A DNA stretch of 64,000 nucleotides, from the NCBI RefSeq assembly GCF_035083965.1, contig NC_089738.1, forward strand, positions 11,806,734 through 11,870,733, given 5' to 3'. Position numbers and translations under genes: made by a program. The notes beneath the pieces were generated by a model. The model did not search any database and was not told where the DNA came from. It saw only the letters and a program-made list of their open reading frames with translations. Below, piece after piece: positions 15,430 through 29,065 of the stretch (position 1 is its first letter; every line of letters starts with the position of its first letter). The stretch comes from Branchiostoma lanceolatum (lineage: Eukaryota; Chordata; Leptocardii; Amphioxiformes; Branchiostomatidae).

Positions 15430-15645
15430 GTGTGCCATCCATTTGTTGGACACAATGCCCACATTTGCATAACGAATACTGCGAAGGTACTTTTTGCGGT
15501 CGGTCCGGTTTTCTATGTCAATATATCATGTCATTCGTACCAAACGCGCAAACTGAGTAGGTTCGTTCAACCTCGCTCTCTGTCCAGCAGGATCTGAGCT
15601 GATCCAGAGAAACGTTTTTTTAGGTCGTCATCTAAAGCGCAGACG
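15430..15645 (+). promoter_or_regulatory. leader copy 3 (5' UTR exon of four-EF-hand gene)
   Basis: Third copy of the leader region, with GGACACAATGCCCACATTTGC, TTCGTACCAAACGCGCAAAC and the end AAAGCGCAGACG before donor GTATGT. The next acceptor, atgtag, ends three bases before the start codon at 15999. Confidence 0.55.
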
Positions 15646-15998
15646 GTATGTTCTTATTCTTACTATAAACCAACTCAAAATCTTAAAGGGAGCAATCTAG
15701 TCACTTTTTTCGTCTGAAATTTTGAGATTATAAGAGTCAAAAATGTTGAAAGAGAAGTTGTTGGGCATGTCATTCTATGGGTTTCACAGCAGTCTATGGC
15801 ATAAGGTTGTCGTACATTGCGGTTTTGTTGGTACCCTTAAAAAGCAGGTAGTTGGTAGGTTGGCGCCCGTTTGCGCCGAGCGACTACAGCTTCACCGCCT
15901 TGGGTGTAAGAATTAGTCTTCCTGCTTAAAATGTAGCAATGTTTTTGGTATATTTTAACACTGGTCCTTCATTATTATCTCTTCGGTCTCATGTAGCA

Positions 15999-18253
15999 AT
16001 GGCAGCCCAACTGACAAAGGAACAACGCGACGAGATTAAGCAATTCTTGCTGAATGACAAGGATGGCAGTGGCACCGTCACAGCTCAGGAGATCATAGAT
16101 TTCACGTACTCTATGGGTGCCAATCTTACTGAAGAACAGATGCAGGTATTGTTTACATCTTTGCTTATGCCAATGCCAGTGTATTAACAGATGGAGGTCT
16201 GCAAATGTGTGCAAATGTAGCTTTGTCGTTATGGTACATGTTAGTCCGCAGCACTCACAGTAGAAGCGGGAATGTTAGTTAAAAAGTTAAAAAGTTAAAA
16301 TCCTCCCATCTCCGTTTCATAGCCCTGGGCCACACTGTTGTGCGATCACTGTAGCAGGGGGCTAGTCCACTGGCAGTGAAGTGTGTTTAACTTTCATACT
16401 GTTTCACAAGTATGTACCATTTTTATAAAGTCTTTGGTATGACTCAATGCGCCTCTTGTCCAGAGATGTTCTACCTGGGGCTTGAACCCCAGTCCTTCTG
16501 ATCCAAGTAATTGGAACCAGATGTGGTGAGAGACAAAGGCGCAGGCCACTACACCACAGGGACACCCCAGAAGCGGGAATGTATGGAATGAAAATGATGA
16601 TGAATGCGGCACTACATGTCACCTGAAATTATACGCCATGATCACTGGTTAGAAAGTAACGATGACAACATGACGTCATTCTCTCCAGGTGTACTGTGAT
16701 TGGGTAGAGTCTGTGGACAGTGGCGAAGACGGAGCCGTCAGTGTCGAGGAATTTCTCGCCGCGATGGAAAGAAACGAATTGGTTGATACACCGCTTGATT
16801 TTTTCAAGACGTTTGACAAGGTAACAGTGTATTGTTTAGAATTTTCAATAACAGGGTCACCAGGACAAAATTTTGTTTTGTTTCAAATTGAGGTTTATTT
16901 AAATGTATTGGATACTTCTGCTTGTTACCGTCATGAAAAATGGAGGTATTGATTTTATCTGTCTGTTTTTGCTTCCAGCTGTTTGTAGTTAGGGTCACCT
17001 TAGAACCACTGGCTGGATTGTATTATATAAATGATATTTGATATATGGGCAGGTGTTGGGAAGACAAATGTCAATGTCGATTTGGTTCTCCCGGGTGTCT
17101 GGCCTTGTTTTCGTTTTGTAGCCAGTCTTGTCAGAAACACAAGAACACTAGTACTTTTAACAGGCCATGTATTTTTTTTGTCTGAAATATCTTCCCTACC
17201 AACTAATACAGGATGGTAGCGGCTTCATCACCAAGGATGAAATACGCCAGGGGATGAAAGAAATGGGTGAGAAGCTGACCGACGAAGGTGTGGAGGATAT
17301 AATGAAAGACTGCGACACTGATGGAGATGGCAAAGTGAGATTCATTAACATACTAACCCCATCACCATTAAACGCCTGCTTTATCATTAGAAAAATACCG
17401 AAACCAATGATTAGCCCCACTCGATTACAACACTATACAAAAAAACGTATGCTAGCCCTTATTGTATTGTATTAGTAATTAGGATGTTAAGTTTTATTCT
17501 ATACTTCTATTTTGTATTATGTTTAAGGATTCTTACCATACTGTGCACCGTGTACAATTATCGTGCAGAAAAGTTGTTCTTCTTTAATCGTGGGTGCTAA
17601 TTACCTCCATGAAATGCCATGGAGGTTATGTTCTCAGCAGCTTTTGTGTGGCTGTGTGTGTGTGTGTCTGTTGATAAACAAATTAACTCGAGAACGGCTG
17701 AATGGATTGGTTTCATACTAGGTATGATGGCAGGTTGTGACAAAAAACTAGAAATGATTTGATTTGGGGCCTTCTACCTGCTTTTCTATGTACTGCAGCG
17801 GATCTTCCGGTTTTGATATCTAGTGTTCTGGATAATAATATGGTCACGATCTTTGGGTGGTAGAAAGCTCTTGTGCTCGGAGAGAAGTGACGTAAGTTTG
17901 GGTCCCCTAGTTTTACTTAATAGTTAGAACTTAGTACACATCTATCTAGTAGTTAGTACTCTAACCGTGACCACTGAACAATTACAGCTGATAAAGCAAT
18001 CATGTTATTCTTGACAATCTACTATCAACGAATATTTGGATTCATATTGGCTTGTTGAAAATGGTGTTAGGTACATCTTCACAACTCCTTTATACATGGT
18101 AGTGATGATTCTGTATTGAGCAAATGTATTTCCGCATCTCAATAAAAAGCCACAATCGTTCTGTTCATCTTTCCGCTGCAGATCAACTACGAAGAGTTCG
18201 TGAAGGGCTTCGCCAATCAGGAAGAGGAAGAAGAAGAGGAAGACGAAGAGTAG
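15999..18253 (+). CDS. divergent four-EF-hand protein with acidic tail (157 aa)
   Basis: Exons are 15999-16145, 16689-16820, 17212-17334 and 18182-18253, phase 0, giving 49+44+41+23 = 157 aa. Loops are DKDGSGTVTAQE, DSGEDGAVSVEE, DKDGSGFITKDE and DTDGDGKINYEE. Loop 2 has Gly at ligand position 3. Helices diverge strongly from calmodulin (MAAQLTKEQRDEIKQFLLN at the start, FFKTFDK before loop 3). The C-terminus continues past the calmodulin end as GFANQEEEEEEEDEE, a troponin C-sized protein with an unusual acidic tail. Exon borders match calmodulin. It is the unfused sister of the gene at 9932. A SINE sits in intron 1. A polyadenylation signal is at 18632. Likely a Ca2+ sensor; I do not recognise a named orthologue. 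Confidence 0.88.
16276..16568 (-). mobile_element. tRNA-derived SINE with 14-bp target duplication
   Basis: On the minus strand, A box TGGTGTAGTGGCC (complement at 16544-16560) and B box GGGTTCAAGCCCC (complement at 16477-16490) mark a tRNA-like head. The other end has repeated AGTTAAAA units. AGAAGCGGGAATGT stands on both sides (16262-16275 and 16569-16582). The matching introns of the fused gene have the uninterrupted site (GCAGGAATGTATGGAATG near 10230 and 12016), so this insertion is younger than the unit duplication. Confidence 0.85.
17590..17910. repeat. dispersed repeat fragment in intron 3
   Basis: Begins with a small hairpin (TTACCTCCATGAAATGCCAT then GGAGGTTATG) and continues with a GTGT run and AACTCGAGAACGGCTGAATGG, ending in GGGTCCCCTAG. 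Relatives occur at 19855-20000, 20100-20250, 11460-11600 and inside 59000-59260. Family not assigned. Confidence 0.5.
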
Positions 18254-18850
18254 CTCTGTATTCGTCAGACGATTCTTGAGTTCAAGGATATGAAGGAAGT
18301 TGCTTCCAAGCATTCACGAGTAGCTTTAGGTGTCGTTGTGGTATCTGTCGAGGTGGCTAGGTGTTCCCGAACTGCACGAAAACGAATTCAGATTAATTTC
18401 CATATCATTTGACACTGTTATTGTATGATATACAGTACAAGTATCAAGGCTAACATGTTTTAATGCACATTTTGGTGTGTTTAATTGGCTAACTGCTGGT
18501 AAATGTAGTCTAGAAAGAAACAGTTTGGATGTATTCCGCAAAGCTACGGTATGAAGACTTCTTTGTTTACGACTGATGAAACTAATGTTTACTTCTATGC
18601 ATTGTTGGGGTCACCTTTTGTGCTGTGATAGAATAAAATGGTTGAACTGAACATTTTTTTAAATCTTTCTTTCTGTTTACTGACTAAAGTTAGGGCTTCA
18701 TTGTTTGCTTTGGTTGAATAACAGGGTTGAACTGCAATCCTGGTCAACGTTATGTGTTTCAGAGTGATAGAATTTCGTACATAAAAGCCAAAGTAGTAAA
18801 ACCATGAGAACACTACGTTGATGAAAGTTAGACATCCAGGTAGTAAGATA
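18254..18850 (+). other. 3' UTR of four-EF-hand gene
   Basis: CTCTGTATTCGTCAGACGAT directly after the stop is shared with the fused gene's 3' UTR. So is the block around the polyadenylation signal at 18632-18637 (GAATAAAATGGTTG). Confidence 0.55.
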
Positions 18851-18927
18851 CGCCAAAAATAATTACTCAAGCAACTGGATAAAGTTTTCAAAACTTTATC
18901 CAGTTGCTTAAGTAATTATTTTTGGCG
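18851..18927. repeat. near-perfect 77-bp palindrome
   Basis: Two 38-bp arms, starting CGCCAAAAATAATTACT, flank a single central C at 18889. Only one mismatch (C/T at the eleventh base from the arm's inner half) was seen by eye. Such a structure can form a cruciform or a very stable hairpin. Confidence 0.9.
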
Positions 18928-20610
18928 CATGAGAACACTACTTTACAACAAAGTGTGAAGTCTTTGGAGCATGAAGTTAAATAGTAGAATATGGTCTTTC
19001 ATGGTATTCAATACATGTTTAGATAGATCGCCCACACTGCAATTTACCTGAGACGTCGAATACAGAAAGTATGAAGCTGCTTGACGACATACAGCTATTG
19101 GGACGAATACTGGGATTACCCCAGGGCATGAGTGTTCCTTTCTTAAAAGCCATACCGGTAATTACGGGTCAGTGGGTGTCACAAGTATCTTTAGCTTTCC
19201 GGCACACAGCCTAGATTATGTAACTTCTGTTCAAGATTTAGAAGGTAGTACTAACTCACACACACTCTCTTCCTCCCTCCATCTTCACATTATAAAGTCA
19301 TATTTGCACCCAGTAAGATATAACGTTACGCCACACTAGTTCCCCCGGGAGCTTTTGAAAGACCTGTCTGTGCTAAAGAGCAGGCATGTGGGCTGACCAA
19401 TAGAAATCCAGAGTCAGCGCAGGTGTTTACCAAACAGACGAGACCACTTGTTTACTCGAGATGATTGACAGGTTTTGTGATGACTCGTTGAACCAAGTGA
19501 TGTCTGACCTTTGCACTCTCATGGGTCTTCGTTTGTTGCTGTTTGTTTTCATGTATATATGCTTTGTTCGATTCGGTGGCCAGCGGCTAAGTGTACCAGT
19601 AAGATAGTACTAGACTAGTATATTGTCTTTCTACTCAACTACTAACGTTACACCGAAACTCATCAGAATACTTCCCGAGCAACACGCAGAAGAGGTCTCC
19701 GGCTGCGTATTAGACTTATTACACACCTGTGGCTGTGAATCAAGTGAAGATGTATAGTCATGCACTATGGTAATGCTTTACAAGATGTGCGACAATAATA
19801 CTATACAGCTATGTCTAGTTACCTTCGCCCGAATATGTTTTCGGTCTTGCTATGGTGAAGTGGCTATGGATGCATGTGTGTTTAATACAAACAGCATAGC
19901 TCGAATAGTTGTGAATGGATGTTCATGATATTTGGTAGGTGGGTAGGTGTTGGGAAGAGAGAGGGCAATTTCGATAATGAGCCTCCTGGTGGCCTCCTAC
20001 GATACTGCATGTAACTAGGTATGTATGTATGTGTGTATGTACGTGTGTATGTATGTGTGTATGTACTATGTATGTATGTATGTGTGTATGTATGTATGTA
20101 TGTATTTGTGTGTGTGCTTGTATATCAGCATAACTCGAGAAGCTGTGGACGGGGCCTCATGATATTTTGGTAGGTGAGTAGGGGTTGGGAAAACAAAAGT
20201 GAAACTCGATAATGGGCATCCTAGCGGTTTCTTACGGTGCTCCAGCAGAAATTCAATGTTTGGGGTCTAGTTTTCATGTTTCAAATGCGTGTTTACTGAT
20301 AATGCATTTTAAAAACATTCAACTGTCCTGGCCAGCCATCAGTATTTTGAGAAGATCCCAAATGAAGTAAACAGTGACGTCTTTATCTAATGTATTTATT
20401 GACAGTTACCTTGCGTTAGACAGCTATTATCATCTCATAAATTATGTATTTCAGCAACACGTGGTTTTGGTTGCTAGTACACAATTATCCACCCGCGCTA
20501 CATAATCATCAGATCAGAACAAAACAAGACTGTATTCATACTGACACGCGAACTGTGAACGCGACGTACCTCTACCCAAGACTTGTGACTCAACTTACTA
20601 TTTCATCAAC
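18928..20610. other. intergenic with repeats; upstream region of next EF-hand gene
   Basis: No coding sequence recognised. Two diverged copies of the 17590-type repeat lie at 19855-20000 and 20100-20250, separated by a GTAT-rich microsatellite at 20019-20119. A CCAAT-like GACCAATAG lies near 19397. The last 120 bp (GCGAACTGTGAACGCGACG) resemble the upstream regions of the genes at 25198 and 29066. Confidence 0.45.
20019..20119. repeat. (GTAT)n / (GT)n microsatellite
   Basis: About 100 bp of imperfect TATG/TGTG tetranucleotide repeats. Confidence 0.85.
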
Positions 20611-23600
20611 ATGGCTGGGACAAAGGTACTTATATTCACATAACAGTTGTAATATATACAAATTTCGAAAATCATATAACTGAATGCATCTTCCTGCTGT
20701 TTAAATTTCTGGACAATTTTTTCCATTCTTAGAGTATGCCATTCTGTGAATCAGAAAATATCTTTCTCTGTCTTTTTTTCTGTAACTAGTTGGAAAAATG
20801 TTAACGGTGTAAGATGAGAATGAAGAAGAACGGTACATATTTTGGAGATAACATTGAACAAAAAAGCTGTAGGATATACACGGATATTATGCTATGGCAA
20901 TAAGGTATTTGAGTGTTAACAAAGCACGTTTATGAAAACAATGTTAAGTAAAACGTTGTCATACCACAACAAGATATGAGTGTCATCGACAATTTGCACG
21001 TTACCCCACGTAACCCTGTAATGATTTTGATCTCTGTTGTTGGTCGTTAATAATTCATTGAGAATTGTCATACAAAAAAGACGGTAGGCTGGAAACTTTG
21101 TCCTTGTGAGCAAACCAAGATAGGAAAAATGACTATTCGCGTTTTTGTTCTAATTTTTTGCTGATATATCAAATTGTCATGTATTTGATGTACTTTCAGA
21201 AAAAAAACACAGAAAATGGACAGATCGACCAAATTAATCAAGGAGAGGTTTCCTTTTCAAATGATAAATGACGCATACGTCTTTGCGTGTGATTGTCGAT
21301 ATGCTTTTTGTCACGCTAACTCAGGGACACACGAGCAGTGACCAACTGACAGAGGAACAGATCGCTGAGTTCAGGCAGGTTTTCTCGATGTTTGACCAGA
21401 ACGGTGACGGCCACATTACCACTGCTGAGCTGGGAAGTGTGCTGCGAGCTCTGGGGCAGAACCCGACAGACGCCGAGCTGCGGGTACGGCCATGCTTTGT
21501 TCTGCATGTTTGTTTACTCAATAGAATGCTTGATCAAGTTATTTCATAATACCAATGAGAACTGAGAAAAATGAAGAAAAAGAATGTAAATAAAAGAATA
21601 AAAAAGATACCAATAAGAAACAAGAACTACAAAATATGATAAAGCTAATGAATATGGCGACATTGATACCTTAAATGGCTTAAAAAAGAATACTAGCAAT
21701 CAACAATGAATGTTGAGGAGAAACCAGCAATGTAAGAACGTACTGCAGAATAGCAAGACAAAAGAACAATGGTATTAATGAGAAATGTTACATTTTGAAC
21801 ATATAGATATCACTTTTAAGTGATAAAAAAGTTTAAAGTTGTAACATTTTTTTGGTCTCTGGATCTTTGTTCATCTGTGCAATCAACAGACTCAGATGGT
21901 TTTCGTTAACTAAATGAGATCCCACTACCAAAATTATATTCTGTAAACTACCACAGCCAAGATCCGTATCACATATGTGAACTACTGATTAATATGCATA
22001 TTGATATTTCGTAGGACATGATAAGAAAGGTTGACGTGGATGGAGATGGAACCACCAACTTCTCGGAGTTCCTGCGCCTTGTGGGTCGGAAGAGCTCCAG
22101 AGAGAAGACAGAGCAAGAGCTTCAGGATGCGTTTCATGCATTCGACAAAGTAAGGCCGAGGAAATAGAGTGTTTCCGGTTACCCGACCGAGCCTAGCAAA
22201 AACCTGCCAACCCTAGTCTTATTTTGTTGACCCGCTAGCACTGTCCTGATGCTGTCTAGCGTTGCAATCTTAAACAGTATTTCTTGGGTCACTTCGACTG
22301 CACTTTAAAAAAAAGAAGAAAGAGAACCCTTACCCAGCGACACTAATTTATGAGTACTGTAACCGGAATCACAACATTTTCTATTATGCCTAACGGCATG
22401 TCATGAATTGTTTGATAGTACCTAGCCTCCTGTACAACCCTTCTGGGTGGCAGGCCAGTAGCTTTTTTCGCCGATTTGCGCTGTTTTCTGATTGCTCGTG
22501 TATTGCTCTGATATATATGCTTCTAGAGTTGGCGCACTAATCAAGCTTGGTCATATTAGAACACTAACTTGCGAACGATTAGAAATAGCGCAAATCAACC
22601 AAAGGGCCATAGAAAGCCACCAGCCATCCAGAATGTCTGCGTATAAGGCTGGGTAAGGATGATACCACAGAACCAAAGGCAATGGGTGTTTAAAGCCATA
22701 TTTTGTATGCAAAGTAAACTTAAAAGTCGATTTTCTTTTGTACATGTAACTAAATCCCGCTTTAGAGTTCTCATTTAGGTTCATTTCAGCACCAAGGACA
22801 GGGAAGTAACATTATCATTGACATTTAAAAAGTCCATATACGTTCAATGTAAGAATACGATTTTGGGGATCGATGGGACACCACGTACAAAGGACGAGAC
22901 AAAAGCTAAGAGGTGTAACTGTAGTATGATATCTCTGAGTGTATTGTCTGGGAAGACTCAGTGGACTGGTTTGAACCGGCTGGGCTATACCATTCTATGC
23001 ACATGTGCGGGGCTGCAAATTGGTACCTCGCACTATAGCCAAGCAGAAATGAAAAATAAAACACAAAAATGAAAATATTTGACGGACATGCAACCACTCT
23101 CGAACCACTAATTGCAGTACTGTCATTGGTTGGACAGTTAATTGTGATGGACAGTCAGTATCGGTCTATTTATCTATCTTGCTGCTCAACGTTTCCAGGA
23201 TGGCAGCGGGTACATCACCCAGACAGAGCTGCGTCACGTGGTGTCCAGCCTGGGGATGGAGTTGACGGATGAAGAGCTGATGAAGATCATGCGGGAGGCC
23301 GACAGGGATGGAGATGGTCAGGTGAGGACCAGGGACAGAACTATGTGTCTCATTTTGTACGATGTGACCTTCTGTACTACTTACGCAGTCATGTGGAATA
23401 TAGATTACGCAGCCTTTTATAATTTTCCTGGTTATGATATTTGACCATGTACAATGTCCGGGTAGAAATGGGGATCTGGCAGATCGGCGATTCTACCGGC
23501 AGAGATAGCGATCAGAGTCTCTGTCGGGATCTCTACTGGTAACGTTACACGACAGAATTACCGATTGTACTAGTTAAGATCCTGATCGTGATCTCTGTAC

Positions 23601-23930
23601 ACAGAGGCTCATGTTTACATGGCATGGTACAATCGCCGATTGTACTGGAAGAGATCCTGATGTGTTGACAGAGGCTCCGATCACGATTTCTACCGGAAGA
23701 ATCGCCGAATCATCAAGTTCTACCTGATTGCGATCTTTCCCCTGGCATATACATTAGATGTTACAACAACAACAAAAATTCAAGGCTGAAGAAATGTAAG
23801 AAAATTAGTAGCCGTATTAAATGAAACTTGTGACGGTTCTTCGTAACCCCCGACTCACAACTTTTTAAATGTTTTATTTCCTCTATAGATCAGCTATCAA
23901 GAGTTTGTCAAGACGTTGGGCGTGAAATGA
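20611..23930 (+). CDS. calmodulin-like protein with MAGTK first exon (157 aa)
   Basis: Exons are 20611-20625 (MAGTK), 21325-21483, 22015-22149, 23199-23321 and 23889-23930, all phase 0, giving 5+53+45+41+13 = 157 aa. The tiny first exon ends at a GTACTT donor and the next exon opens with [16 protein letters not shown]. Loops are [24 protein letters not shown] (Thr in place of the usual aliphatic residue at position 8), [12 protein letters not shown] and DRDGDGQISYQE. This is the most diverged of the three MAGTK genes: [16 protein letters not shown] in the linker, GMELTDEEL where calmodulin has GEKLTDEEV, and a C-terminus of KTLGVK. A polyadenylation signal is at 23975, with another near 24069. 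Confidence 0.85.
23466..23745. repeat. GATCGCGATC-type dispersed repeat, copy 1
   Basis: Repeated near-palindromic pieces (CGATTCTACCGG, AGATCCTGATCGTGATCTCT, ACAGAGGCTC) fill the last intron. The same vocabulary occurs at 38056-38287 and 39645-39840. Probably a MITE family with internal tandem structure. Confidence 0.55.
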
Positions 23931-23974
23931 ATCTGCCGACTACATACATGCCTCTCAGCTATGTTGTGTTGAAA

Positions 23975-23980
23975 AATAAA
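23975..23980 (+). terminator. polyadenylation signal AATAAA
   Basis: 45 bp after the stop at 23930. A second candidate lies near 24069 inside a block (GATAAGGACAACTTGGCAATAAAG) that recurs near 32085-32110 downstream of the gene ending at 31511. Confidence 0.5.
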
Positions 23981-23994
23981 AGATCCTTAGGTGT

Positions 23995-25090
23995 AACACA
24001 CCAGCTTCAGTGTGACTTATACGACATACCGGATTGCTTTGACGTAAATGATAAGGACAACTTGGCAATAAAGAACATGTAACTGTAAGACTCTTTGTCT
24101 GGCATGCGTCTGTTTGTGTAATATCGTACGAGAACGTCCACCACTTGGGGATATAATTTCTACTGACCGTAATGCTGAGGTCACGACCCGGGGCCCGGCC
24201 GGGCAGGCTGCCGGAATTGTATGGTATAAACGATAACAAATACACAAAACAAAAATAAAAAAAATAGGCAAGAGCATAAGTAATGTATATTTCTTGATAT
24301 ACACTTTTAGTTTTCGTTTCCGCAAGCATCCCGGCACAGCCCTGGTTTGAAAATGTGACCGTAGCAACACACGGGTATATAAATGCTGTTACGTTTTCTT
24401 AGTACAGGAGCCCCCTCTGTCGATACAGTTGTGGTATAACAGCATCGGAGTCATCACTGAGGGTTGGGCAATCACGTCTGGTTTGTGTGCTACAGTTTAT
24501 TTGACTATAACATTCGATCATCCCTTGTCGCCAGAATTCTTTAGAACTTTCAAACGACCACGCTCTCAAATAGATAGAGATGTGTACACGAATGCGAATT
24601 TGTATGAAAATTACCCTGTGTTATATTTTCACCACAATTCATAGCAAGGAAAATGTAAGAAAAAGGGTAGACACTTTCACTGTTTAAATACAAAAGCGAA
24701 GCCAGAATAGATCACAACTGACCTCCTGATAACGTGATTCCTCATACGCAATTTGTACCATGTAAAGCCAACGCATTTGATACTATAGCAACAAAAATTG
24801 TCCTAACTTTGAAGCACGTATGGCTTGTGCAGACGACATTTTGAATGATTAGTGTTTGACATAATTCTCAAAGTGGTAGTCACATAGAGGTAGTCAAAGA
24901 CAGGTAGTCACGAAGTGAATGCCATGGCTCTAAGTGTTGATTCTTAATTGACACCATAATCACATAATCAAACATCATAGCCAGGTGCATTAGAGATAAT
25001 AACTACCTGTTGCTGTGTTGCTAACACACTTGAAAGATCTACACCCCTGGCCTCGCAATTAGCCCTTAGGCGTCACAACAACAGTGTTCA
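23995..25090. other. intergenic between the first two MAGTK genes
   Basis: No coding sequence recognised. Holds the 3' UTR-like block described for 24069, a GC-rich patch at 24180-24210 and a TATA-like TATATAAAT at 24376. From about 25055 the text (TTAGGCGTCACAACAACA, GTGAACTGTAAACGC) matches the upstream regions of the neighbouring genes. Confidence 0.4.
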
Positions 25091-25197
25091 TGAAGGCGGG
25101 AATAACAGGACAAGTGAACTGTAAACGCCCCAGTGTTGAACCAGATCTTCCCACAGCTTTTGACGCAACTTCTAAGTAACGTCGTCCGGATCAAAAC

Positions 25198-27706
<2,509 letters not shown>

Positions 27707-28960
27707 CCACCAACTACATCTATTTCAACAAGTTTCACCGCCATCTTGCTTCCCAGCATGCAACGCCAGCGTATTAGATTGATGTACAAGTAGTTTGTAA
27801 CAGCCTGACGCCCCCCTCCCCACATTAGCCTATTTCCTAATGGTAGAACCGCCTGAATATCGATGTAAGTTTAGCAATTACCATAACAACATAAACCGAC
27901 CAGATACATTACACATTGTCACGGTAACGATATTATTTGTGTCCTGGGCTACCCAAAATGCCCCGCGTCTATGCCATTATGTAATGGGATGCGTGGAAAG
28001 GGTAAAGGTGTATACATTCTGTTCTATGAACATATCACCTCTTGGAAAGTGCATTAAAAGTGGCCAGTGTAATTTCCTTATGTCAAGAAAAAGCTGTTGA
28101 CTTGCATCTAGTGTCTTGCATCAATATAGAGTTGGATGTATAAATGATATATCACATCCACGTAACATATGAAATATTTTACAAGGTAGAGGACTTGACT
28201 GTTTTAATATCATTCTCTGCTCCTTTTCCAACACACTATCTGACATGGTTGAAGAATAAAACACGTAACAGTGAAGATGTCGAATACATATCTCTGTTTA
28301 TTATGTGATATATATGTATATGTTGAAGCAGCAAATATCAACCAAACAACCAACCCCTTACGGTGGAATAACGTACCGTCCAAGAAGTACTGAACTGGTT
28401 GCAGTACCAGTATATGCTAATTATGATCGTACCGTCCCTTGGGTAATTGAGCGAACGTAAACGCTATTCATAACAATAGAGAACTTAGGCAAGAACAAAG
28501 GTATGCCAGAACATAGTATAGTAATACATAAAACTGCAAAATGATCAGCTATTCACTGAAACAATTATACATCTAAGAGTTGCAATCCAAACAACCTGAG
28601 ATGTGCTAAGAATTATACATTTATCAGTTGCACACCTAACAAGCTGGGATGTGCCACGGATCATACTGCAGACCTGCACAACCTGATTTTTGTAACCTTT
28701 ACGCTCCGTCTGGCTTGATTCATTTACAGTTAAGAACAAACAAAATCTACCTTGAAATAGCCTAAAGCATTGGTAGATTATTTGATTCAGGCTGGTAACG
28801 TTACAATGTATATGTAGCTTGCAGGCGTACAAAAACGTGGGAAGAGGGGGGATTAAAACTCTTTGCCTAAAGTACAAAGAGTTTCACCCCTGACCTCTAG
28901 TAACAATTATCCCCTGGGCGTTACAACAAGAACAAGCCAGGCGGTTTAGAAAGGTGGGGC
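27707..28960. other. 3' UTR and intergenic region
   Basis: The first 60 bp after the stop resemble those after 31511 (CGCCATCTT, CCCAGCATGCAACG). A polyadenylation signal AATAAA is at 28255. The rest has no recognisable gene. Near 28895-28990 the text again resembles the upstream region of the gene at 25198. Confidence 0.4.
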
Positions 28961-29065
28961 ATTAAACTAAGACGAGTCAACTGTGAGCGCGTGAATATTT
29001 GGAACATCTCTGTACACAGCTTTTGACCAAAACTTCCATCTTCTTGAGGGTTTGCTGGAACGACA

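Noticed and set aside
24180-24210. CpG-rich promoter signal (CCCGGGGCCCGGCCGGGC)
   Set aside because: Only about 30 bp long and not near a start codon; probably a repeat fragment, since similar GC-rich text occurs at 36240-36280.
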